Source: Adenophora triphylla var. japonica (lineage: Eukaryota; Streptophyta; Magnoliopsida; Asterales; Campanulaceae). From it: 64,000 nucleotides of DNA. The first letter of the stretch is position 1, and each line of letters begins with the position of its first letter. Position numbers and translations under genes: made by a program. Below are positions 54,771 through 64,000 of this stretch, one piece after another. The notes beneath the pieces are model-generated. The model had not been told where the DNA came from, searched no databases, and was given only the letters and a program-made list of their open reading frames with translations. The stretch covers positions 242,501-306,500 of the forward strand of contig JAFEMH010002502.1 in assembly GCA_022495995.1 (NCBI GenBank), written 5' to 3'.

Positions 54771-56032
54771 AGGACCCAAGGAATAATGGGGACCTTGTTC
54801 TTAATGTTTATCTTTCAGGTCCTCTTCTTAATGGCTGGTCACTCCAAGGATAATGAATGGTATCTTGACAGTGGCTGCTCAAGACATATGACTGGAGATA
54901 GATCATTACTAGAAGATGTCATTGAAGCAAGTGGTCCATTTGTAACCTTTGGTGACAACAACAAAGGCAAAACCATTGGGTATGGTCTGATAAGGAGAGG
55001 AAACCTAACCATTGAGAAGGTTTCTCTTGTTGAAGGACTCAAGCACAACCTCCTTTCAATTTCTCAATTCTGCGACAAAGGAATGCTTTGCAACTTCACT
55101 TTTTCAAATTGCTTTATCAAAGATAGCATTTTCGGAGTCACCTTGCTCACAGGGATTCGTAAGATTAATATTTACATTATTGATCTAGATTTTGCATGTA
55201 GTATTACTAATCTCTATTTTGTAGCTAAAAATGTGAGCGAGAATAGTTGGCTATGGCACAAGCGGTTGAGCCACTTGAACTTCAAGTATCTAGCAAAGAT
55301 TGGAAGGGAAAACCTCGTTCGTGGTTTACCTAAAGTGGCTGACCACCATTCAGAGAAATGCAGTGCATGTCAACTTAGTAAGCAAACCGCGTCGTCTTTC
55401 ACCAGCAAGACTGCGCCCTCAACTTCAAGATGCTTACAACTGATTCACATAGATTTGTTTGGACCCGTTACCACTGCCAGCATTGGAGGAAGTAGATATA
55501 CTTTAGTAGTGGTGGATGACTATTCAAGATATACGTGGGTTGAGATGATGATCACTAAGGACGAATGCTATGAAATCCTAACCTCACTATTTAGACGGCT
55601 CCAAACTCAAAAAGAAGACGACATCGTTAGTGTGAGATCATATAATGGAACATAATTTAAGAATAACGGTGTTGCTCAATATTGTGATGACCATGGGATT
55701 GATCACAATTTATCGACTGCTGGTGTTCCACAATAAAAGGGGATTGTGGAAAGAAAGAATAGGACGTTGATTGAGGCTGGAAAGACAATGATATCTGAAG
55801 CCAAGCTGCCTCAGTATTTCTGGGCTGAAGCAATCAATAATGCATGCTTCACTCAGAACCGCTCCCTCATCAACAAGACCTACAACAAGACTCCATATGA
55901 GCTTTGGAGAGGAGAACCCCCAACATTGCATTCTTCAAGATCTTCGTCTGCAAATGCTTTATCCTCTACAACGGAAGAAAAAATAGAGGTAAATTTGGAG
56001 CCAAGGCTGGTGAAGGTATTTTTGTTGGGTAT
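54771..56032 (+). pseudogene. Copia protease, integrase and start of RT
   Basis: Protease WYLDSGCSRHMTGD (54860), then the GAG-pre-integrase HHCC region WHKRLSHLNFKYLAKI...CSACQLSKQT. Integrase core: IHIDLFGPVTTASIGG (Asp), then VRSYNGT where the second catalytic Asp (normally RSDNG) is Tyr, a TAA at 55653, a stop near 55734 and GIVERKNRTLIEAGKTM (Glu). After a shift near 55905: IFVCKCFILYNGRKNRGKF, beginning the RT-proximal part, cut at 56032 by Tat 2. RT, RNase H and 3' LTR lie outside the window. Confidence 0.87.
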
Positions 56033-57295
56033 TGTAAGTACCCAAATCCGGATTGTCAAAATCCGTTAAAAGTTAACCGGAATCCGTTAACTGGCCCTTC
56101 ACAGGTTAACCGGAACCCGTTAAGCTCCCCGTTCTCGAGTCAACGAGACATCCCGGGACTGCCTCATGCATCCCAACATCAAAGTGTACTCAACACACGT
56201 TATCACACGTAAAAGTACAACTTTCCTCCAAAAACGCACTTTCCGGGACATTCTGGGGGTGTTTCGGACATTTTCCGGATAGTTATTTAAAAAACGGACA
56301 AAACCGGGAATAACGGGACAAAATCCCTAGCCTAGGTGAGTCACAGGGGCACGTGACATGCATGCATCACTCCCCAAATCAACATCAATCAAATTTAGGG
56401 GTGAAAAAACCAAAATACCCCTGAAACTGAAACACAGTCCGTCTGGCCTGTTTTACACCATGGACCAGAATTCTAAAATACCCAAAAACTCCCCAAATTG
56501 AAACACAGTCCGTCCGGCCTGTTTTGCATTTTCACCCCTATAAATAGAAGGGCTGTCATTTGTAAAAAAAAAGAAAAATATTACTCTCTCCCTCAAAAGC
56601 TCACGGCCCAAATCTGTTCTACCCCCTCTCGAGCCCCGTTTTGTCTCGATTTGCGTGAAATCCCGTTTTCCGACCAAACACGAACTAAATACCCTCGAAA
56701 CACCCTTTCAAACACTCAAACCGTATCCCGTATACGTAAAACAAGTCAAAGAGTCAACCTCTAGCCATAGGTAACACACTCTCTCTCTCTAAAAACTCGT
56801 TTCACCTCGATTTACGTATCAAACGCTTTTATAGAAACCTTATTTAAGGTGTTTTAAACAACTTTCATTCTCGTACTTTCCCCAGATTTTGAAGTTTTAA
56901 AGCCCTTAAACTCATTTTAAAATCAAGTGTCCACTGCCTTTTTCATTCTGGCAGAAATAGTTTTCAACTTCAAAAAATCTTTTGAGTACCAAAACTCAAC
57001 CCTAAAATCACACCAAAAATCATGGGATTTGTTCAATGTCTTATAAAGAGTTCCCAATTTTTAGTTTTCTCAGTTTCAACTTATTTTGGCTAAAGGAACA
57101 CACACACACAAATGGTTTTTAATGCTTGGAAGACTCATTTTACGAGGCACTTCGGGTGAACACTAACGTTCTTCCCGGAGCGTAACGTGACCTCCGAACC
57201 CAAATCTCTCATTCCGGGCATTTTTCAAAGTTTTGGCCCTTAAAACAAAAATGGCGTGGCGACTCCGTTTGATTTCAAAAATCGGGTACATCACA
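56033..57295 (+). repeat. 5' LTR of Tat 2
   Basis: 1263 bp, TGTAAGTACCCAAATCC ... GGGTACATCACA, directly followed by the primer site. The termini match Tat 1 (TGTAAGTACCC). Carries an inner PBS-like GTGGCGACTCCG at 57256-57267. Confidence 0.9.
56437..56547 (+). promoter_or_regulatory. Tat 2 U3 promoter: paired GTCCGTCYGG motifs and TATA box
   Basis: GTCCGTCTGGCC (56437) and GTCCGTCCGGCC (56508), each in CACA(..)GGCCTGTTTT context, precede TATAAATAG at 56539-56547. Motif-to-TATA distance is 31 bp and the spacer contains TTTTGCATTTTCAC, as in Tat 1 (TTTGCATTTTTCTCC). Confidence 0.7.
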
Positions 57296-57296
57296 G

Positions 57297-57314
57297 TGGC
57301 GACTCCGCTGGGGA
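57297..57314 (+). other. Tat 2 primer binding site
   Basis: TGGCGACTCCGCTGGGGA, one base after the LTR end; the tRNA-Arg-type site of Tat/Ogre elements. Confidence 0.9.
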
Positions 57315-58831
57315 TTAAACAAGCTTTATCTAAAAAAAAAATGATATTTGGTATATTGGTGGAAACCATTAAACTTCCCGTTATCGCCTCCTAACACGAG
57401 TCGGGGATAAATTGTGGTTTAACAATCCCACGTACCGGTATCATTGTTTTCAAAAAAAAAAAAAAAAGCTTTTGAGGGTCAAGCTTCCGTCCCGGCATTT
57501 AAAATCATTTGTTGTGTGTGTGTTGATTTTCACATTTTCGTGTTGTTTTGGCCGCCTCGAAAACGTCAAAATTTTGACTATCGGACCCGTTGCCTTGAAT
57601 TTTGAATTATGTACTTATGTGTTATTTGCTTTCAAAAAAAAAAAAGAATTTCAACAAAAAAATTCAAAAAAAAAAAAAGAATTTCAAAAAAAAAGATTTT
57701 CAAAAAAAAAAAAAGAATTTCAAAAAAAAAATATTTCCAAAAAAAAAATCAAAAATCATTTTGGGCATGCATCATACTTTTTAAGACACATGAAAAATTT
57801 CTATTTTACTCAGAAAAAGAAGATAGACTGCTTGCACACTACGCGCACTTGACCTTACACTGCACACTACGTCCCTAACCCGGGGAAATCCCTGTAGCGG
57901 CCCGTTTGGTCTTAATACGCCTCTCGGTGCAAGCACGGGATTACCCAAACATCCCATGGAGCCTCGTGTCGACCATGCACTTGTCCGTGACACACTTTGT
58001 CTGAGACCCGGTTGGTTTTTAGTCTGGTCTGTGTCATGCCCTGTCTGTGTATAGACCTTTCCTTTCAAGCCTTAGTCGGCATACCAAGTCAATATCTTTC
58101 GGGACCCTAATCAGTCGAAGTCCTGCCGGTTTTCCGTCACGAGCTTTGACTAGATATTGACTGGCGCCTTGACTTTGACTCTGACTGGCACAAATTATAC
58201 GCTGACTCCCAGCATGGCACTGAGTCATCAAGAATTAACGATTATTCCATGCCCAATTACGGCCTAACTGACGACGAGTCAAGATCATTTGTGGACGTTT
58301 AGCAGTCCGAATCATGCCGACTTTTTGTCGAGCCCTCGGACATGATCTTGATTTTGACGTCAGCTTTGTCCGTAATTTACATCGAATGCTCGTTAAGACT
58401 GGATTACCCGCCAGACTTTAGGATCGTTTTCATTTTCGGTCGGTGGGACCCGCTTGCCCTATAGGACCCTCGCCCGGGGCTGTCAACCCTGGGAAGTCGA
58501 AATACAATACGAGGGGCTTATAGACGTAGTGATGGGGCCCACTGATCCAGGATCCAGAGTAGTTTGCGAAAAAGAAGAGCAATCTTTTCCAACCGCTTAG
58601 GTTTAATAAAACATGTCTTAAGTAAACAAGAACAAATAACTGCATGTTGCATGAGCCCTAAGCCCAAAAACCAACCTGTTTTGCTTTTCCGAGTCTGAAC
58701 CACACCCTTTTGTGCCCTCCGTAGTAAGCAAAGTTTGGATCAAGACCCCGGGTCATCGTTTGTTCAGCTCAGTCATTCCAAAGTTAGATACTTCATCGGT
58801 TTCCTCCTTCGCTTCAGCTCAAAGTTTCAGA
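57315..58831 (+). other. Tat 2 5' leader
   Basis: No gene. A-runs at 57450-57770 give false Lys-rich frames. 57890-58020 and 58445-58600 match the Tat 1 leader. Confidence 0.65.
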
Positions 58832-61310
58832 ATGACCAACTCAGAGGAGAACGGTGGGGGACGTACAACTCCACACCCCGAAAATCCGCAAAATGCCGAA
58901 CAAATGGAATCGATGTTGGAACAGATAAGACAAAATCAAGAGGCTCGGATCGCCGCTATTGGAAAGTATCGTAACCCGGGGGCTAGCAATTGTTCGCCAC
59001 CCTAATGGAACCTTTACGGTTGATGCGGAGATTGGAGCTAATTACCCTCCCAGGCATGCCAACTACCGTCAAATGCCCTGTTCCCTTTCGTGTGGAACTA
59101 CTAATGGGCCAAGCATCCCCCAGCCTATCACTCACCCTGCCTCTCGGCCTCATCGTATCGATCTTGGTCAACTTCCCCCCTACGCCTCTCAGTTTTCACC
59201 TTTGGGTTTCAATCGACCGTTTCGCCCGCAGCTTGGAATGGGTCGGCGCTACTACAAAACCTCGCCCGGCCCGGGCCATCGGGCCCGGAATTGGCCGTCA
59301 ATACATCTCAGCCCCTACAGCTCGACACTCCTCAACAGTCCGATCTAGGTCAACCCGCCCCCGGTGCCTCTCAGGTCTCACCACCAGATTGAATCGCTTG
59401 GCTTTCGCCCCACGGCTTGGAAGGGGCCGCTTACTACTTCACAACATCACCGGTTCGGGTCATCGGCTTGGAAGGGGTCGGTTCACTACTTCACAACATC
59501 GGGCCTGGCTCGGGTCATCATCTCGGAATGGGACAGCTCACTTCTCGTGCTCCATGGTTCGAGTGGGCCGCCTTGCTTCCTCCAATTCTCGAAGCACACT
59601 TGCCCCTATGATACTGCAAGATCACATGGGCCACCAGGCTTTTATCACCACTTCATCAGGTTCACCGTATTCACAATATCCTCCAAGCTCTACCTCGCCC
59701 CTCCTGTTGGAAAGTTCGACAAGGTCAAATGCTCCTCATCAAATTCTCCACCCGGCCGTTACGCAAGCTGCTCCTGCTCATCAAGTACATTATACACATT
59801 TCCCTTGCAGTCATGTTCCTCAGTGTGGTCAAGACACATTCAATCCTACTGTTACGATGCCTCAAACCTCATGTTTTCAGCAGCCTTTTGGATCCGCACT
59901 CACTGCTCCCTGGTATCCACCCATTACGAGCCATATATCCTCATCTTCGGCAACTGCCAGGCCTTATGAGGAGGGTTACGGTCACGATTTTAATGCTCAG
60001 ACTGTCATCCCTCCCACTAGAGTACTTCCTACTATGGTTTCATTTACTAATGCCAATCTTGTGGTGGGGTCACGCAGTCCTAGTGTTCCTATTGACTCGT
60101 CCAATGGATTATTGGTAGAACCAATTAAGGAGGTACAAGAAAAGCCTAGCAACGAGAGTATCGACGATCGCTCGACTCGGGCCATCTCACCATACCAATC
60201 TTGTGTATCTGACACGAATGAGGTTTACAAAAGGTCGAATCTCGACGATTACATCGATGATTACATCGATGATTACATCAAAAGGGTCCGTGCACGGGGA
60301 AAAACTACGAGTCTGAACATGTCTCACCGCTATAAACCTTACCCTTCCAACACGACTCCGACATCCAGTAAAGGAAAGAAGGCATTGTGTACAATTGACG
60401 GCACCCAAAAGCAACCAAGAAATGGTGGTCCTTTAAGGCAACGAGAACATTTTGATGATTTTGGGATGCCCATGGGCTTAATTTTCAAGGGTTTAGTAAG
60501 GGAAGGCCTTTTGGAGCCTCTCAGGGACTACCATCCAAGGAGCTCAAATGCACCCCTCGACATGAGTAAGCACTGCGCCTTCCATGATCATTATGGCCAC
60601 ACGACCGACAACTGCACAGTCTTGAAGAGAGCGGTTCAAAGGTTAATCGAAGCGGGCAAGCTTGAGCGCCCCAATGGACCAAAATCGGCAAACTCTGTTC
60701 AGAATGGTGACCAAGTCAATGACCAAATCTCGAATCAAAGAGCATTAAGAATTTATTCTCCCCCAAAGGAGAAATCACATCCCGAGGATTTGGGTGTTCC
60801 CTTAAGCAAAGTTTTAAATAGCTTGCTAAAGCAGGGTCTCCTCGAACCCATAAGAAACTATCAGCCCAAGGATCCCAAAATCCCTTTGGACACCACTAAC
60901 CATTGTGCTTTCCACCAGTATCACGGTCATATAACCGATAACTGTACATCTTTGAGAAAGGCAATTCGGGGGTTAATTAAGAAGGGCAAACTCGAGCGCC
61001 TCGGTGATCTCAACCCCGCTTGATGATCATTTCCCAAACAACGCGAATGTAAACATGATTGAGTTTTATGATTCAAGCTCTGTGAATTCAATAGACTCTG
61101 ACAAGCCAGATGATTTAGTCGCAACAAATGTTGAGAATGGATGGTTTGACTGCAACAAGCATGTGGCCATGGCAAAGCTGGATTTGGTGAAATGCTTTGA
61201 ACTCTCGCCCTCCGATAAGTTCACGACTGACGCCAAGGGTAAATGGGATGATAATGATCTGATGGCAGATAAGGCAACCGTCAGGGCCGGTGAGCGAGGA
61301 ATTCCTTGAA
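58832..61310 (+). pseudogene. Tat 2 gag with duplicated CHC-type module
   Basis: ATG at 58832: an acidic helical start MTNSEENGGG...QMESMLEQIRQNQEAR. A frameshift near 58980 leads to a Pro/Ser/Gln-rich middle (58990-60200) that again changes frame, then a long open frame to the stop at 61021. Near its end two homologous modules follow one another: MPMGLIFKGLVREGLLEPLRDY with HCAFHDHYGHTTDNC (60470-60660), and VPLSKVLNSLLKQGLLEPIRNY with HCAFHQYHGHITDNC (60795-60985). Such CxxH...GHTTxxC motifs end Tat gag. A tripled DDYI run lies at 60246-60275. The frame 61004-61309 continues with an acidic gag-pol linker. Confidence 0.75.
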
Positions 61311-61734
61311 GTTACCAAAGGCGAGCATAGTCTGCTGAAGGATAGAGACGTGGTCCAACAACAAAGAATAGCTAGACTAGGGGCTACCCATCCTTTAATA
61401 TTAAAATAGTCTTTTAGTCAACCTTCGTAGGTTCTAGTACTTTCTTCGTTCAATCGAGTCCTCCTTGGACATTGTAGTTAATCTTAAAATTTCTATAAAA
61501 GAGTTTTTTTCTTTTCTCGCTAGACTTGAGACATTATTTGCTCACCTACATTACATTTAATGAAATGGTTTTATGTTAAATAATCACTCGCATTGCTCAA
61601 CAAATAATCTCTGGAAATGATTAAGATTTTAATTAATTGGTGCGAGAAAGTCAACTAATGCCTTCCCTATACACTTTCCTCACCTCACAAAGGCCTTCAT
61701 CAAGCCATACACTTTCCAAAACATGTCCCCATCA
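61311..61734 (+). other. Tat 2 spacer, no gene seen
   Basis: AT-rich sequence with several stops in all frames. No protease or RT motif. It holds the presumed point where pol has been lost. Confidence 0.5.
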
Positions 61735-62200
61735 TCACCTTGACCAAGTCAACGACGGCGGCAGCATCAAAGAACAACAAAAGGTCACTCAGCATCGGAA
61801 GATTGACCCCATGTCGACAAAAAACCAGGGGCTTGCCTCCGCCCCCATGCATCAAGAAAGTTCAAGCAGAAGCTTGCCTTCGTCCTCAAGTGCTTAAAAA
61901 AAAAAAGCTCAAGCAAAAGCTACAAATAAAAAAACAAAAGCTTAAAAAAAAAGAGCAAAAGCTTCAAAAAAAAAAAAGGGATAAGGCCAAGGACCCAGCA
62001 CCGCCGATCAGAGGCTTGACATATGGGCAAAATTAAATCCCGAAGAACGGAAGTTGTCGACAACAAAGGAGCAGTTAAAGCAACGACAAAGACATATCAT
62101 AAGCCCTCAAGCTGCATTCAAAATCTTTCTCCCCCGATGAAGGAAGAAACAACGGGATCGCCAAAATATCTGTCAAAATGACTTGTCAAGGAATCACCTC
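61735..62200 (+). other. Region homologous to the Tat 1 post-pol spacer
   Basis: CACCTTGACCAAGTCAACGA, GGGGCTTGCCTCCGCCC, A-rich tracts, and TCAAAATGACTTGTCAAGG correspond in order to minus 37660-37350 of Tat 1. Non-coding in both. Confidence 0.75.
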
Positions 62201-62627
62201 AAGGCCCGTACCTTATCATCCAAACATCCTGTCCGAGCCTTTTCACCAAAAGTACCACAAATGTTCATACCCCTTTTCCAAAGCCAAACACAGTTCAAGC
62301 CCGAACTACGGCGACCTGAGCTCCTTATAATAAGGGGAACGTAGACAACCAGAAATGGTCCGGTCACAAACACATCCAAATCCCAAGAAAATTCGGTCTC
62401 ATCAATGACCTCTCCTATACACAATCTTTCTTCACAATTCGCCAACTTTACCCTTGGTATTAGTCGACTTTCTCCTCGTGATTAATCAAAATGTTTGTCA
62501 AGCGCAGTTCTTTGAGATTTGATCGCCATGTTGGTCATGGGTTTGTCAAGCGCAGTTCTTTGATGTCCAAGGATGAGGACGGAATTTTAACCAGGACCAG
62601 AGATTCATCATATTTCCATGGCTAATA
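62201..62627. other. Spacer with a 47 bp-spaced direct repeat
   Basis: GTTTGTCAAGCGCAGTTCTTTG occurs at about 62492 and 62539. No gene recognised. Confidence 0.5.
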
Positions 62628-64000
62628 TTGGAATCCGAGTCCATAAAACTCCTTGTGCCAATCAGAATGAGGTTTCGATGTTCATCCTTGGAAGGTGTCA
62701 GGAATTTTGGTTTGATGATTGCCCTCAAACCCGATAGGACTTTCACGGTAGAAGAGGAAAAGGATCCCCATCCCTATCTTGGCCAGACAGACTACCGCCG
62801 AATGCCACCACCTTCCTCACATGGAACCTCCACCGGGCCACACTCTTCTCAACCTGTGGATCAGTCATCCTTTCAGCCTCGGTCTGGTATACATTCACAG
62901 CTTCGGGCCTGGGACGTTTTGGGGAAACAAATTGAATTCAGTCGATTTGGGCCGGTATGGTGTGCCTCAATACGGTTGGGGTCGGCTCGGTATGTCACAA
63001 GAGCTTGGTATGCCTCACGGCTCGGTACGGATCGGTCGGGGGCTTCTCGGTTACATCAAAGGTTGGTATGACTCCTCGGTTGGGTTTGGGACGGCGGTCA
63101 ACTATGGATCGCTTGAACTTCTCACCCAGCTTGGAATGCCTCGACAAAGAACCCAGCTTCAAGACAATGGGCCCCCGACACCGCACAAGTCTCACAAGAT
63201 CCCTTCATGACCGCCTTAACGGGACAGCAAACCCCCAATCCCACTCTCGGTCGCCCAGACTACTCCAGGATGCCACCGCCAGCCTCCTATGGTACTATCT
63301 CCTCGATCTTTGGGTCAGCCAGCTCCCCAATTATAGACCACCGGATCCATACAGCCTGACGGGACGAATCAGTTCGCAGTTCCCCAGTAGAAACAAAATC
63401 AGTACGGAATGTCTTCTCATGGTTGGGGGTACCTTGGAATGCCACAGCAAATTGGGATCCCGTCTCAGTTCGGAAATGATCAAGCCGAACCTTCACAACA
63501 ATAGTTTAGAGTGCCGCAGTAACAGTTTGGGATGCCACCACAGTTTGGTTCGGGACAACAAAATGATGCTAGTTCGGTTGCCCCTAACACAGCTTCCACA
63601 AACCCATCTCTCACTCAGGGATCAATGGGCCAGCAAGCCCCTATCCCAGTTTCATCAGGAATCACCAGGACCGCAGCATCCTCCTGGTTATGCACCCTCG
63701 CCACAGCTAACCATGCAATTCAACAACCAGGGACAGCAGCCCGCGTTTAAGCCTACTTATGGGTCTCACTCCGGAAACTCGAGCTACCCGGCCACCTCAA
63801 GTCTACCACCACCTTCTTTGCCAATTGGAAGTCAACAGCGTGCCGCCAATGGTGACCTCTCTCTCCAGCACGATCACCGGCTTGAACACTCTGGTTCCAC
63901 CACTGGACCCTCATCTGGCTTTGGTTCATGGAACACCATAAGGAAATGAAAGCACAGATCGCCTAGCTGACACAAAGGAAGGCCGCCCTCCGGCCCGCAG
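62628..64000 (+). pseudogene. Second gag-like Pro/Gln-rich coding region
   Basis: The start (GVRNFGLMIALKPDRTFTVE, DYRRMPPPSSHGTS) resembles the gag segment at 58960-59100 (HPNGTFTVDAE, NYRQMPCSLSCG). Then come Gly/Gln/Pro/Ser-rich stretches in shifting frames (QFGSGQQNDASSVAPN, PPGYAPSPQLTMQFNN). It ends at the window border in MEHHKEMKAQIA. It could be a diverged gag duplication within Tat 2 or part of an adjoining Tat element. Confidence 0.5.

Larger units (their letters stand above)
56033..64000 (+). mobile_element. Second Tat-type element (Tat 2), 3' end outside window
   Basis: LTR 56033-57295, PBS, long A-rich leader, gag, then a region matching the post-pol spacer of Tat 1 without any intervening protease, RT, RNase H or integrase. 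The leader and LTR termini resemble Tat 1. Inserted in copia RT; GGTAT (56028-56032) is the candidate target duplication. Confidence 0.88.

Noticed and set aside
57602..57878. Lys/Asn/Phe-rich open frames
   Set aside because: Produced by A-runs in the Tat 2 leader in all three frames.

Overview
The window is plant nuclear DNA made almost entirely of nested transposable elements and endogenous virus. There are no rRNA, tRNA or bacterial operon signatures. The content (plant Ty3/gypsy Tekay, Athila and Tat lineages, Ty1/copia, hAT, Stowaway MITEs, a Helitron carrying intron-containing ARGONAUTE exons, and an integrated caulimovirid) indicates an angiosperm, probably a eudicot; the species cannot be told. 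I see no intact single-copy host gene.

Layout. 1-6100: a hAT transposon (transposase on +), split by a 2468 bp solo LTR (1460-3927, 5 bp duplication TATTA). 6101-14040: a minus-strand endogenous pararetrovirus (movement protein, coat protein, protease, RNase H and viroplasmin-like ORF; reverse transcriptase deleted), split inside the movement-protein gene by a 3.2 kb Helitron (9070-12288) carrying ARGONAUTE exons. 14239-16007: a second, inverted virus block ending in its promoter. 16008-21510: a chromovirus (Tekay-like) on minus, truncated in its protease. 21511-23768 and 52457-56032: the two halves of a Ty1/copia element on +. Its middle is occupied by an Athila-like element (23769-52456, minus), which is itself split in its integrase by a 19.1 kb Tat/Ogre-type element (27681-46788, minus; 5 bp duplication GAAAT). 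56033-64000: a second Tat-type element on +, inserted in the copia reverse-transcriptase region and running off the window.

The most interesting part is the 19.1 kb Tat element. Besides gag-pol (minus) it carries two extra genes on the opposite strand: a plant-mobile-domain gene with about three introns (32163-35073) and a DUF7745-like gene (35574-37095). Upstream of each lies the same cis-module, two GGTCCGTACGGACC palindromes (one arm imperfect in the second gene) exactly 31 bp apart. The same 31 bp pair sits in the U3 of both LTRs, just upstream of the TATA box, flanked by two single copies. This looks like a shared control module linking the LTR promoter to two internal antisense promoters. 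The second Tat element has a related motif at the matching distance from its TATA box, and unrelated LTRs in the window (Athila and the solo LTR) carry their own clusters of different GC-rich palindromes.

Order of events by nesting: virus integration, then hAT, Helitron and chromovirus into virus; solo-LTR element into hAT; copia next to or into the chromovirus; hAT MITE into the copia LTR; Athila into copia gag; Tat 1 into Athila integrase; Tat 2 into copia RT. Nearly all coding regions carry frameshifts or stops. All identifications rest on reading motifs by eye, without database searches.
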